The notes: generated by a model from the letters alone, not told the origin. 64,000 nucleotides of DNA from DIGJ01 sp041821315 (GCA_041821315.1 JBGUEO010000019.1:1-64000), one strand, 5' to 3'. Positions 7,453 through 16,217 are shown, counted from the first letter of the stretch. Program-made: numbers and translations.

Positions 7453-7983
7453 TTATATCTCCTTTCTCCATTTACATTTTAATAAGTTTTTCGCACGATA
7501 AACTTGTGTTTGTATGGTCTTTGTCTTTTTGCCAGATGCAGATGCAATTTCTGCAACGGTCATTTCGTGATAAAAGTAGTTGATTGCAACTGTATCATAA
7601 GGAGGCTTTAGCGTGGTACAAAGTGATAAAAGATATTCTTTTTCATTTTTTTCAAGCAAAAAATCTTCCGGGGTTTTGTCTGAAATTTGAATACTCTTAA
7701 AATATTCATCATTAGTTGGGATGCTTCGTTTACCTGCACTTTTTATATAATCTAGGCATTTGTTTGTTGCAATTTTACTAATCCACGCTTGCTCGTTCTC
7801 ACCGTCAAAAGAGGGGAGACTTTTATATACGGAAAGAAAAGTTTCTTGCGCTAAATCTTGTGCATCAAAACAATTATTTGTAATTTTATAGCAGATTGAA
7901 TACACCAGGTTACTGTAGCTTTCCATTAACTGCTCAAAATATGGATTTGAATTTATGTTCCCCACCTCCTTGTTGTAGTTCAA
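7453..7983 (-). CDS. ECF-type RNA polymerase sigma factor
   Basis: 176 residues at most. Region 2 is clear: NLVYSICYKITNNCFDAQDL with AQETF, then AWISKIATNKCLDYI. Region 4 ends in YHEMTVAEIASASGKKTKTI with QVYRAKNLL. The adjacent zinc anti-sigma gene shows it is membrane-signal controlled. The start is uncertain: the TTG at 7983 has no visible ribosome site, AAGGAGG lies at 7971-7965, and 8 bases after it the in-frame codon is ATA (7956). The first downstream ATG would begin at MESYSNLVYS, close to the start of region 2. Confidence 0.88.
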   Translation of the reverse strand: MNYNKEVGNINSNPYFEQLMESYSNLVYSICYKITNNCFDAQDLAQETFLSVYKSLPSFDGENEQAWISKIATNKCLDYIKSAGKRSIPTNDEYFKSIQISDKTPEDFLLEKNEKEYLLSLCTTLKPPYDTVAINYFYHEMTVAEIASASGKKTKTIQTQVYRAKNLLKCKWRKEI

Positions 7984-8109
7984 TTAATATAACGAAATAG
8001 AGTTCGATATGTCTTCAAATATTTAAAAAAATATGGTATCTTATGTATAGAAGTTTTATAGAAGTGAGAATAATCATGCATTAAATTTAGCGCAAGAGAG
8101 GGAATATAC

Positions 8110-8733
8110 GTGAATCAAATAAAAATAAATTATCAAAAAGAATTAGAACAAATCATTGAAGCAAATCAAAAAGATAATAAAATACCTACGTTGTTTTTGC
8201 ATAGTTGTTGTGCTCCTTGCAGTAGTTATTGTTTAGAATATTTGGCAGAGTATTTTGATATTACATTATTTTATTATAATCCAAACATATCACCTAAAAT
8301 AGAATATGAAAAACGTGTGAATGAACAAAAAAGGTTAATCGAAGCTCTTAATAAAAAAGTAAAAATTCCTATAAAGATAGTAATTGGAAATTATGATCCA
8401 GAGCGTTTTTACGATACGGTAAAAGGGATGGAAAATCTTCCAGAAGGCGGCAAACGATGTTATCGCTGCTATGAACTTCGACTGATGGAAGCTGGAGTCT
8501 ATGCAAAAGCCGGAAACTTTGACTTTTTTACAACAACATTATCAATTAGTCCCCTTAAAAATGCACAAAAATTAAATGAAATCGGAAGTGAAATAGCATC
8601 AAAACTTGAGATATCCTATCTACCTTCTGATTTCAAAAAGAAAAATGGGTATAAACGTTCCATTGAACTATCCAAAGAGTATGACCTATATCGTCAAAAT
8701 TATTGTGGATGTATATATTCTAAAACAAATTAG
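8110..8733 (+). CDS. queH: Epoxyqueuosine reductase QueH
   Basis: 207 residues, the DUF208 family. QueH removes the epoxide from epoxyqueuosine in tRNA, the last step of queuosine synthesis, using an iron-sulfur cluster. The signature cysteines are present: HSCCAPCSSYC near residues 31-41, KRCYRCYELR in the middle, and YCGC near the C-terminus. The GTG start has GAGAGGGA upstream. The tgt gene about 12 kb downstream supplies the earlier base-exchange step. It converges on the ASKHA gene with only 11 bases between them. Confidence 0.92.
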   Translation: MNQIKINYQKELEQIIEANQKDNKIPTLFLHSCCAPCSSYCLEYLAEYFDITLFYYNPNISPKIEYEKRVNEQKRLIEALNKKVKIPIKIVIGNYDPERFYDTVKGMENLPEGGKRCYRCYELRLMEAGVYAKAGNFDFFTTTLSISPLKNAQKLNEIGSEIASKLEISYLPSDFKKKNGYKRSIELSKEYDLYRQNYCGCIYSKTN

Positions 8734-8744
8734 AAGATTATTTT

Positions 8745-9941
8745 TTAATCAAAATTAAGGTGTTCAATAAATTGAGATTCAAAGTCTGGTGTATTTGCTA
8801 AATATAATACATCGGATTTTTCTATGAAAGCAGAAAGCCTTGTTGCAGCATCGATCTTTTGGGCATAGCGAATTGCTCCAAGTAAGGAAGTATTGCCGAC
8901 AAGTTTTATTTTGTGCTCAAAACAGGAGGGAAAAAGCCCAATGGTCATTGCTCCATTTAAGTTAGTTGAACTTCCAAATGCACCTGCCAGATATATCGTC
9001 TCAATGTCACTTTCGTTGCATCCGTATTGGGTACAAAGCAACTTAATGCCTACACGAATTGCTGATTTTGCCATTTGAATTTCTCGAATATCGGATTGAA
9101 AAAAACGAATAGTTTCTCCTCCATTGGAAGATTTTGTTATAGGGAAACCACTACTAAAATAAGAGTCACAGAGAAGTCCCGTTTTATCAATTAATTTATT
9201 TTTTAATAATTCAGAAGTTAGTTCGATGATGCCGCTACCACAAAGACCGAGGGGACGTCCGTATTGCAGCGTTTTAAACTTGGTATCGCCGTTCTTGATT
9301 TCAACTTGATAAATGGCTCCTTTAATTGCAGCAATACCATATTTTATATTACCTCCTTCGAAAGCAGGTCCAGCAGCAGTTGAAGTTGTTAGAATTTTAT
9401 TTTTATTTCCAAGAGCCATTTCTCCATTGGTTCCAAGATCTAAGAAAAAGCTAAGGGTATCTTGTTGATCCATGTTAATTGCATAAATGCCAGATACAAT
9501 GTCACCACCAACAAAGGCAGAAATACCGGGAAGTATAACAACTGGACAAGAAAAGTCTTGTGTAGCAAGAACCTCGTTTGCTGGTAATGTTAGCGTATCG
9601 AGTGTTATGGGATGGAATGGATAGGCGGCAAGACCTTCACAGGAAAATCCAAGAAGTAAATGTACCATGGTAGTATTGGCTGCAATGATAATGGAGTCTA
9701 CACATTCTCGGGTTTTTCCAGATTTTTTTAGGATAGAATCAATGCCTTTTACTAAATTTTTTTGAATTAAGGTTTGAAGCAGGATGGAAGACCCTTCTAT
9801 GGAGGCTTTGATTCTAGAAATGACATCAACACCAAAGAAGCGTTGTTCATTTAATAGATTTTCCTCTATACGTAAATTAGTAAAGGGATCAATTGCTGTT
9901 ATGGCAATGGTAGTAGTACCAATATCAATACAAATTTTCAT
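8745..9941 (-). CDS. Stand-alone RACE-type ASKHA-domain protein (DUF4445)
   Basis: 398 residues. The N-terminus (CIDIGTTTIAITAIDP) is the phosphate-1 loop of an ASKHA ATPase; DLGTNGEMALGNKNK, then TAAGPAFEG and GLCGSGI, are signatures of the C-terminal domain of reductive activators of corrinoid proteins (RamA/RACE). A normal RACE protein is about 600 residues with an N-terminal [2Fe-2S] ferredoxin domain; here translation begins at the ASKHA domain and nothing ferredoxin-like lies upstream. The start ATG at 9941 has AAAGGAG before it. It may work with a separate redox protein, or act on something other than a corrinoid protein. No corrinoid or methyltransferase gene is nearby. Confidence 0.8.
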   Translation of the reverse strand: MKICIDIGTTTIAITAIDPFTNLRIEENLLNEQRFFGVDVISRIKASIEGSSILLQTLIQKNLVKGIDSILKKSGKTRECVDSIIIAANTTMVHLLLGFSCEGLAAYPFHPITLDTLTLPANEVLATQDFSCPVVILPGISAFVGGDIVSGIYAINMDQQDTLSFFLDLGTNGEMALGNKNKILTTSTAAGPAFEGGNIKYGIAAIKGAIYQVEIKNGDTKFKTLQYGRPLGLCGSGIIELTSELLKNKLIDKTGLLCDSYFSSGFPITKSSNGGETIRFFQSDIREIQMAKSAIRVGIKLLCTQYGCNESDIETIYLAGAFGSSTNLNGAMTIGLFPSCFEHKIKLVGNTSLLGAIRYAQKIDAATRLSAFIEKSDVLYLANTPDFESQFIEHLNFD

Positions 9942-10017
9942 AAAATCTCCTTTTGAAACAAGTAGTTGGTAGTTCTTATCTATAATTTACTGTATTATGC
10001 AATATTGGTCAAGGGGC

Positions 10018-10046
10018 TTGACAACAGAGGAGGCAGAGAGTAAAAT
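10018..10046 (+). promoter_or_regulatory. Promoter of feoAB
   Basis: TTGACA (10018-10023) and TAAAAT (10041-10046) with a 17-base spacer; transcription should begin near 10053, just before the Fur-like box. Confidence 0.75.
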
Positions 10047-10058
10047 CTAATAAGAAAA

Positions 10059-10073
10059 TGATAATCGTTATCA
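10059..10073. promoter_or_regulatory. Fur box
   Basis: TGATAATCGTTATCA is a near-perfect dyad matching the Fur consensus core GATAATnnTTATC. It lies right after the predicted start site of the feoAB promoter, so iron-loaded Fur would block transcription. Confidence 0.8.
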
Positions 10074-10099
10074 ATAAAAAACAATAGATGAGGTGACTT

Positions 10100-10327
10100 A
10101 TGAGTGTTCTAAACGGACAAATTGGAACGGTTTATATTGTAGAATCTTTGCAAATGAAAGGAACAACATTAAGAAGATTAGAAGCACTAGGACTTACACT
10201 TGGAACGAAAATTACAGTGCTTAATAATAAAAAAAGTGGTACCGTTATTTTTATGGTGCGGGGAACGAGACTAGCTGTTGGAAGAAAAATTGCCAGTGCT
10301 ATTTTAATACGGGAGGAATCGGCATGA
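10100..10327 (+). CDS. feoA: Ferrous iron transport protein A
   Basis: 75 residues forming one SH3-like FeoA domain (LRRLEALGLTLGTKITVLNN, AVGRKIASAILI). FeoA is a small cytosolic partner needed for FeoB activity. The ATG follows GATGAGGTGA and the TGA stop overlaps the feoB start (ATGA). A Fur box precedes it, so the pair is expected to be induced under iron limitation. Confidence 0.92.
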   Translation: MSVLNGQIGTVYIVESLQMKGTTLRRLEALGLTLGTKITVLNNKKSGTVIFMVRGTRLAVGRKIASAILIREESA

Positions 10328-12381
10328 GAGAGGAATTAAATGTAGCATTTATCGGGAATCCAAATTGTGGAAAAACTACGCTATTTAATGCATACACAGG
10401 TGCTAGGCTAAAGGTAGCAAATTGGCCAGGGGTTACGGTTGAAAAAAAAGAAGGAGCGATGAAATATCATGAGCATCATTTCAATTTAGTAGATCTTCCG
10501 GGTATCTATAGTTTAACTTCCTATACAATGGAAGAAAAATTAAGCCGCCAATATATCTTAGGAGAAGATGTTGATGTGATTGTTGATGTAGCAGATGCAT
10601 CTTCTTTGGAACGAAATTTGTATCTAACCTTACAACTCATTGAATTAGGAAAACCAGTAATCCTTGCGTTAAATATGATGGATATTGTGGAAGAGAGAGG
10701 AATGGAAATCGATTTGCATCGATTGCCTGAGATGCTTGGTGTTCCATGTATTCCTGTTTCGGCCAGAAGAAAAACAGGACTTGATATTTTAATGCACACC
10801 GTAGCGCATCATAAAAAAAAGACAACGGATAGTAATTTGGAACATCATCATTACTGGCAAAACAAAGAGACAAGGGGGAGACATAGGCATCAACATCATA
10901 GAGAGTATGCAGTTGTTTATTCCGATCAAATCGAAGATAAGATTGATTCTATTATTGTAAAGCTTACTGAAAAAGACCCGAATATTTCCAATATGCGTTG
11001 GCATGCAATTAAGTTGTTAGAAATGGATCAAGAAGTTATGGAACGATATGACATTGATTTAAGTGATGTCATGGATCATTCCTATGAGTCTCAAATTATT
11101 AATGAAAAATATGACTTCATTGAAGAAATTATTGAGGAAGTATTAGTGAATAAAGATACAAAAGCTGCATCAACCGATAAAGTTGACCGTATTTTGACCC
11201 ATCGTATCCTGGGAATGCCAATATTTTTAGGAATTATGGCACTTGTATTTATACTAACCTTTGCGGTAGGTGATTTCCTAAAAGGTGGTTTTGAAGTTGG
11301 ATTGAATGCATTTTCCTATGGTGTATTTCATGGACTAGCATATCTTGGTGCTAGCGACCTTATTGTATCATTAGTTGTAGATGGAATTATAGCAGGAGTT
11401 GGAGGAATTTTATCGTTTCTTCCCAATATCTTTATTTTGTTTCTTGCATTGGCTATTTTAGAAGATAGTGGATATATGTCAAGAGTAGCCTATGTAATGG
11501 ATGGGCTTATGGGTAAGATGGGATTATCTGGGAGAGCATTTATTCCAATGCTATTGGGATTTGGATGTAGTGTGCCAGCTATTATGGCTTCTCGTGCATT
11601 AGAAGATCCTAAGGATCGCTTTCGTACGATTTTTATTACTCCATTTATGTCATGTAGCGCGCGACTGCCTATTTATGTTTTGTTTTCTCAATTGTTCTTT
11701 GGAAAATTTGCAGCGCTCGCAGCATTTTCAATGTATGTAATCGGGCTTGTCGTTGCAATCGTAATTGCCTTACTTATGAATCAATTTGGAGGAAAAAGGG
11801 AAATTAATACGTTACTTATTGAGCTTCCAGAATATAAGGTACCAAATGCAAGAACCATTTTTATTTACGTTTGGGAAAAAGTAAAAGATTATCTTACCAA
11901 AGCGGGAACGACAATTTTTATAGCGTCCATTATCATATGGACAATCCTTAATTTTGGGCCAGGGGGATTGGTTTCTAATATGGGAGACAGCTTTGGAGCA
12001 ATGATAGGCAAGGTATTGGTTCCTATCTTAAAACCAGCAGGTCTTGGGATGTGGCAGATTGTGCTTTCCTTATTTTCAGGAGTTGCTGCAAAAGAAGTAG
12101 TAGTTTCAAGCATGGCGGTACTATTTGGAATTAATAATGTGAATTCAACGAGCGGCATGCTTCAAATGTCAAATGCATTAACAAGTCAGGGGTTTACGGC
12201 TCTAAATGCGTATGCGTTCATGATATTTTGCCTGTTATATACACCATGCGTGGCTACGGTTGTAACCATTAAACGGGAATTGCATTCAACAAAATGGGCT
12301 TTGTTTTCCATTGCGTTTCAACTTTTTATTGCTTGGGGTGCAGCTACTTTGGTTTATCAAGTGGGAAGTCTTTTTGTTTAA
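10324..12381 (+). CDS. feoB: Ferrous iron transporter FeoB
   Basis: 685 residues. The N-terminal GTPase has GNPNCGKTTLF (G1), DLPGIYSL (G3), LNMMD (G4) and SARRKTG (G5). The membrane part carries the two Gate repeats (IPMLLGFGCSVPAIMASRAL and the later LLYTPCVATV), with the CSARLPIY motif between. An unusual His-rich stretch (HHYWQ then RHRHQHH) follows G5 at about residues 163-197; it could bind metal on the cytosolic side. It is co-translated with feoA and completes a Fur-regulated Fe(II) uptake system. Confidence 0.95.
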   Translation: MREELNVAFIGNPNCGKTTLFNAYTGARLKVANWPGVTVEKKEGAMKYHEHHFNLVDLPGIYSLTSYTMEEKLSRQYILGEDVDVIVDVADASSLERNLYLTLQLIELGKPVILALNMMDIVEERGMEIDLHRLPEMLGVPCIPVSARRKTGLDILMHTVAHHKKKTTDSNLEHHHYWQNKETRGRHRHQHHREYAVVYSDQIEDKIDSIIVKLTEKDPNISNMRWHAIKLLEMDQEVMERYDIDLSDVMDHSYESQIINEKYDFIEEIIEEVLVNKDTKAASTDKVDRILTHRILGMPIFLGIMALVFILTFAVGDFLKGGFEVGLNAFSYGVFHGLAYLGASDLIVSLVVDGIIAGVGGILSFLPNIFILFLALAILEDSGYMSRVAYVMDGLMGKMGLSGRAFIPMLLGFGCSVPAIMASRALEDPKDRFRTIFITPFMSCSARLPIYVLFSQLFFGKFAALAAFSMYVIGLVVAIVIALLMNQFGGKREINTLLIELPEYKVPNARTIFIYVWEKVKDYLTKAGTTIFIASIIIWTILNFGPGGLVSNMGDSFGAMIGKVLVPILKPAGLGMWQIVLSLFSGVAAKEVVVSSMAVLFGINNVNSTSGMLQMSNALTSQGFTALNAYAFMIFCLLYTPCVATVVTIKRELHSTKWALFSIAFQLFIAWGAATLVYQVGSLFV

Positions 12382-12403
12382 CAAATTAGGAATGAAGTTA
12401 GAC

Positions 12404-12432
12404 TTGAAAGTTATATAGAGATACGATATAAT
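12404..12432 (+). promoter_or_regulatory. Promoter of glpP
   Basis: TTGAAA (12404-12409), 17 bases, TATAAT (12427-12432). The glpP ATG begins 7 bases after the -10 box, so the predicted transcript has almost no leader. Confidence 0.75.
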
Positions 12433-12438
12433 AAGTTT

Positions 12439-13005
12439 ATGAAGACAAAGATTCATAAGTTATTAGAAAACTGTCCAATTATTACGGCAGTAAAAGATCA
12501 AAAAGGACTAGAGCGCTGTCTGGAGTCAGAAAGTAAGATTGTATTTGTACTATTTGGAGATGTTTGCACGATAGCAGATATTGTAAAACGCATAAAAGAA
12601 TCTGGACGTGTAGCAATGGTTCATCTGGATTTGATTAGTGGTCTTAGTAATAAAGAAATTTCGGTGGATTATATCAAAGAATATACCTTGGCAGATGGAA
12701 TTATTACTACAAAGCCACCACTTATTAAAAGGGCAAAAAGCTTAGATTTATTTACGGTACTTCGTTTGTTTGTCATTGATTCGATGGCATTTCAAAACGT
12801 AGAAAAGCTAGGAAGTGCAGTCAAACCAGATTTAATTGAGATTTTGCCAGGAGTGATGCCAAAGGTCATTCAAAAAATATGTAAACTAACAAGAATACCA
12901 ATTATTGCAGGCGGTTTGATTCAAGATAAAGAAGATGTAATGAATGCGTTATCAGCGGGTGCAATTTCGATTTCGAGTACAGATGAATCCGTATGGTTTT
13001 TATAA
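12439..13005 (+). CDS. glpP: Glycerol uptake operon antiterminator GlpP
   Basis: 188 residues, the usual length. The barrel-like protein binds glycerol-3-phosphate and then prevents termination in the leader of glp transcripts. Typical segments are MVHLDLISGLSNKEI, ADGIITTKPPLIKRAK, PDLIEILPGVMPKVI and PIIAGGLIQDKEDV. The N-terminus aligns with known GlpP proteins, so the ATG at 12439 is credible even though no ribosome site precedes it and the promoter -10 box ends at 12432. A terminator-like hairpin lies between it and the glycerol operon, the expected target. Confidence 0.92.
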   Translation: MKTKIHKLLENCPIITAVKDQKGLERCLESESKIVFVLFGDVCTIADIVKRIKESGRVAMVHLDLISGLSNKEISVDYIKEYTLADGIITTKPPLIKRAKSLDLFTVLRLFVIDSMAFQNVEKLGSAVKPDLIEILPGVMPKVIQKICKLTRIPIIAGGLIQDKEDVMNALSAGAISISSTDESVWFL

Positions 13006-13029
13006 AATTAAATAAATATTGCGAGAGAG

Positions 13030-13092
13030 ATGAGTCAAGCAAAGGGTATGTGATATAAAATCACATGTTTTTTGTTTGGCTCATTTTTTTTT
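13030..13092 (+). terminator. GlpP-controlled leader terminator
   Basis: ATGAGTCAAGCAAA (13030-13043) pairs, with two G-U pairs, with TTTGTTTGGCTCAT (13071-13084) and is followed by a T run to 13092. Inside it is a smaller hairpin, TGTGAT/ATCACA (13049-13065). It sits directly before the glycerol dehydrogenase genes, where GlpP would act as antiterminator. Confidence 0.8.
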
Positions 13093-13128
13093 GTAATAAA
13101 ATTTGTAAAAAGAAAAGGAGTATAGGTT

Positions 13129-14565
13129 ATGTATGATGTTGTGATTATTGGAGCTGGAGTAATCGGAAGTTCTATTGCAAGGGAACTCTCAAAATTCCAG
13201 TTAAATACTTGTGTATTGGAACGGGAAGAGGATGTATGTGAAGGAACTTCGAAAGCAAACAGTGGAATCGTTCACTCTGGTTTTGATGCAAAACCAGGAT
13301 CACTAAAAGCTAAGCTTAATGTGGCGGGCAGTAAAATGATGGAACAATTGTCAAAGGATCTAGATTTTCCTTACCGAAAAAATGGATCAATTGTGCTTTG
13401 CTTTCGTGAAGAAGATATTGGAAAACTTGATGCATTATGCGAGCAGGGAAAAGAAAATGGAGTGGATGGGATTCGTATTGTAAAGGGAGAGAATATGAAG
13501 AAACTAGAACCCAATATTTCCAATGATGCAGTGGCTCTATTATATGCACCAACTGGAGGGATTGTGTGTCCATTTAATTTGACGATTGCAATGGCAGAAA
13601 ATGCAAATGTAAATGGGGTTGCATTTAAATTTGGTTGTGAGGTAGAACAGATTGAAAAAATAGAGGAGGGATATCAATTAAAGACCTCTCTTGGAACCTT
13701 TGATGCAAAGGTAATTGTAAATGCAGCTGGAGTCTATGGAGATATTTTTAATAACATGGTAAGTAAACGGATACTTTCAATCACTCCAAGACGGGGTGAG
13801 TATTGCCTCCTTGATAAGAAGGTAGGAGATTTTGTAGATAAGACGATATTTCAATTGCCGACAAAATTAGGAAAGGGAGTTCTTATTACACCAACGGTGC
13901 ATGGCAATCTTATGATTGGACCCAATGCCAATGATATAGAGGATAAGGAAAATGTTGAAACAACACGTGAAGGGATAGAAGAAATTTTAGAAAAGGCAAG
14001 GCTGAGTGCGAGTAATGTTCCAGCAAGTCAAGTAATAACCTCGTTTGCTGGACTTCGTGCACATGAAGTTGGGGATGATTTTGTAATAGGAGAAGTGAGT
14101 GATGCAAAAGGATTTTTCAATGCGGTAGGAATTGAATCACCGGGGCTTTCTAGTGCACCGGCGATTGGTATAATGATAGCCGAACAGGTGGAAGAATATT
14201 TACTTCCTCCCAAGAAAAAAAATTTTATTGCAACAAGAAAGGGAATGGTGGATATCGCACATGCGACAAAGGATAGAATTTCAGAGCTTGTGAAAGAAAG
14301 GCCAGAATATGGAACAATTGTTTGTCGATGCGAAATGGTTACAGAAGGTGAAATTATCGATGCAATTAAAAGACCGCTTGGAGCCAAAACAATGGATGGG
14401 ATAAAGCGGAGAACAAGAGCTGGCTCAGGTCGTTGTCAGGCTGGATTTTGTACACCGAAGACAATGGAAATTTTAGCAAGGGAATTGGACGTCTCTCCAC
14501 TTGATATTACAAAATCTGGAAAACAGGCGCGCCTGTTGGTTGGGTATGATAAGGAAGACTTATAG
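13129..14565 (+). CDS. glpA: Anaerobic glycerol-3-phosphate dehydrogenase, GlpA-like FAD subunit
   Basis: 478 residues. GAGVIGSSIARELSKF is the FAD-binding Rossmann motif, followed by a DAO-type fold. The last 100 residues are a BFD-like [2Fe-2S] domain with VCRCEMV and a GSGRCQAGFC pair. It would oxidise glycerol-3-phosphate to dihydroxyacetone phosphate. In this lineage it works with the GlpB-like and DUF1667 proteins encoded next. The ATG at 13129 follows AAAAGGAG. It is the first gene after the GlpP-controlled terminator. The L-2-hydroxyglutarate oxidase-like family is a relative, but the operon decides for glycerol. Confidence 0.85.
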   Translation: MYDVVIIGAGVIGSSIARELSKFQLNTCVLEREEDVCEGTSKANSGIVHSGFDAKPGSLKAKLNVAGSKMMEQLSKDLDFPYRKNGSIVLCFREEDIGKLDALCEQGKENGVDGIRIVKGENMKKLEPNISNDAVALLYAPTGGIVCPFNLTIAMAENANVNGVAFKFGCEVEQIEKIEEGYQLKTSLGTFDAKVIVNAAGVYGDIFNNMVSKRILSITPRRGEYCLLDKKVGDFVDKTIFQLPTKLGKGVLITPTVHGNLMIGPNANDIEDKENVETTREGIEEILEKARLSASNVPASQVITSFAGLRAHEVGDDFVIGEVSDAKGFFNAVGIESPGLSSAPAIGIMIAEQVEEYLLPPKKKNFIATRKGMVDIAHATKDRISELVKERPEYGTIVCRCEMVTEGEIIDAIKRPLGAKTMDGIKRRTRAGSGRCQAGFCTPKTMEILARELDVSPLDITKSGKQARLLVGYDKEDL

Positions 14566-14577
14566 GAGGATAAAAGG

Positions 14578-15834
14578 ATGAACTATGACATTGTAATTAT
14601 AGGTGGAGGACCAGCCGGACTTGCGGCAGCAGTTTCCGCAAAGAACAATGGAATTGATCGTATATTAATACTAGAGCGAGATAATGAGCTAGGAGGTATA
14701 TTAAATCAATGCATACACAACGGATTTGGATTGCATACGTTTAAAGAAGAGCTAACAGGACCAGAATATGCAGCTCGATTTATTGAAGAGGTCAAACAGT
14801 TACAGATTGAATATAAACTAAATACTATGGTACTCGACATTTCTCCTGATAAAAAGGTAACCGTTATGAATAAGAACGAGGGATTGTTTGAAGTAAACGC
14901 AAAAGCGATTATTCTAGCAATGGGATGTCGTGAGCGTTCCAGGGGATCTCTTAATATTCCAGGTTTTCGCCCAGCAGGAGTATACGCAGCGGGAACAGCA
15001 CAACGGCTTGTTAATATAGAAGGTTTTTTGCCAGGGAAGGAAGTTGTTATCCTAGGTTCTGGTGATATTGGATTGATTATGGCAAGAAGAATGACGCTAG
15101 AAGGAGCAAAGGTTAAGGTAGTTGCTGAACTTATGCCTTATTCTGGGGGGTTAAAGCGGAATATAGTACAGTGCCTGGATGATTTTGATATTCCACTAAA
15201 GCTAAATCATACGGTAACACAGATTCATGGAAAAGAACGGGTAACGGGAGTGACACTTGCACAGGTGGATGAAAACAGAAAACCAATCGAAGGTACTCAA
15301 ATGTATTATTCATGTGATACGCTTCTACTCTCTGTTGGGCTGATACCGGAAAATGAACTTAGTAATAATTTGAAAATAAAAATGGCACCAGTTACTTTAG
15401 GACCCGAAGTGAATGAAAGTCTGGAAACCAGCAAGGAAGGGGTATTTGCCTGCGGCAATGTGCTTCATGTACATGATTTAGTGGATTATGTAACGGATGA
15501 GGCAAAGGCAGCTGGAAGGAATGCAGCAAAATATATCCGAGGGGAAAGGGGAAATGGACAAGCAATTGAGCTTATTGCTTGTGATGGTGTGCGCTATACC
15601 GTACCAATGTATATTAACCCAGAAAATATGGAAGAGGAAGTAACCATCCGTTTTCGCGTGGGGAAAGTGTACAAAGATGCTTACATTTGTGTCTCTTTGG
15701 ATGGATTGGAAGTAATTCATCGAAAGAAAAAAATACTAACACCAGGTGAAATGGAGAATGTTCGACTAAAACGGGACAATATTTTGGCACAAGGTAATTT
15801 AGAAAAAATAACGATACGAATTAGGGAGGATTGA
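14578..15834 (+). CDS. GlpB-like FAD/NAD(P)-dependent oxidoreductase of the glycerol operon
   Basis: 418 residues. It has an N-terminal dinucleotide motif (IIGGGPAGLAAAVSAKNNGI), a second one at VILGSGDIGLIMARRM, and a closing GVFACGNVLHVHDLVDYV typical of pyridine-nucleotide-disulfide reductases without the redox disulfide. It probably passes electrons from the GlpA-like subunit to NAD or another carrier. The start follows AGGAGG with 6 bases' spacing, 12 bases after the previous stop. The specific electron acceptor cannot be read from sequence. Confidence 0.85.
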   Translation: MNYDIVIIGGGPAGLAAAVSAKNNGIDRILILERDNELGGILNQCIHNGFGLHTFKEELTGPEYAARFIEEVKQLQIEYKLNTMVLDISPDKKVTVMNKNEGLFEVNAKAIILAMGCRERSRGSLNIPGFRPAGVYAAGTAQRLVNIEGFLPGKEVVILGSGDIGLIMARRMTLEGAKVKVVAELMPYSGGLKRNIVQCLDDFDIPLKLNHTVTQIHGKERVTGVTLAQVDENRKPIEGTQMYYSCDTLLLSVGLIPENELSNNLKIKMAPVTLGPEVNESLETSKEGVFACGNVLHVHDLVDYVTDEAKAAGRNAAKYIRGERGNGQAIELIACDGVRYTVPMYINPENMEEEVTIRFRVGKVYKDAYICVSLDGLEVIHRKKKILTPGEMENVRLKRDNILAQGNLEKITIRIRED

Positions 15835-15837
15835 CCG

Positions 15838-16203
15838 ATGGCAAAAAAAGATTTAATATGTATAGGATGCCCATTAGGCTGCATGCTTTCTGTAGAAATG
15901 AGGGAGGAACAAGTAATAAAAGTGGAAGGAAATACTTGCCCGAAGGGCGAAGAGTATGCGCGAGCGGAATGCACAAATCCAACCAGAATTCTAACTTCAA
16001 GTGTAGTAGTAGAAGGGGGTAAAATTGCTATGGTTTCGATAAAGACAGAAACGGCAATACCAAAGGATCGGGTACGTGCGTGTATGAAAGAATTAAAGGA
16101 AATAAAAATAGCGGCGCCAATTAACATAGGGGATGTTATAATAAAAGGAGTAGCAGGAACGGGCGTAAATGTGGTTGCAACAAAGCAAGTAGAGGTAAAA
16201 TAA
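15838..16203 (+). CDS. DUF1667 small cysteine-rich protein of the glycerol operon
   Basis: 121 residues. The N-terminus has CIGCPLGC and, about 25 residues on, GNTCPKGEEYARAEC; five or six of these cysteines could hold an iron-sulfur cluster or zinc. The remainder (PTRILTSSVVVEGGKI) resembles the molybdopterin-oxidoreductase-like fold of DUF1667. It lies 3 bases after the GlpB-like gene, and these three genes travel together with glpK in Clostridia. A role as the electron-transfer subunit in place of GlpC is inference. Confidence 0.85.
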   Translation: MAKKDLICIGCPLGCMLSVEMREEQVIKVEGNTCPKGEEYARAECTNPTRILTSSVVVEGGKIAMVSIKTETAIPKDRVRACMKELKEIKIAAPINIGDVIIKGVAGTGVNVVATKQVEVK

Positions 16204-16217
16204 AGTTGGAGGAGCTT

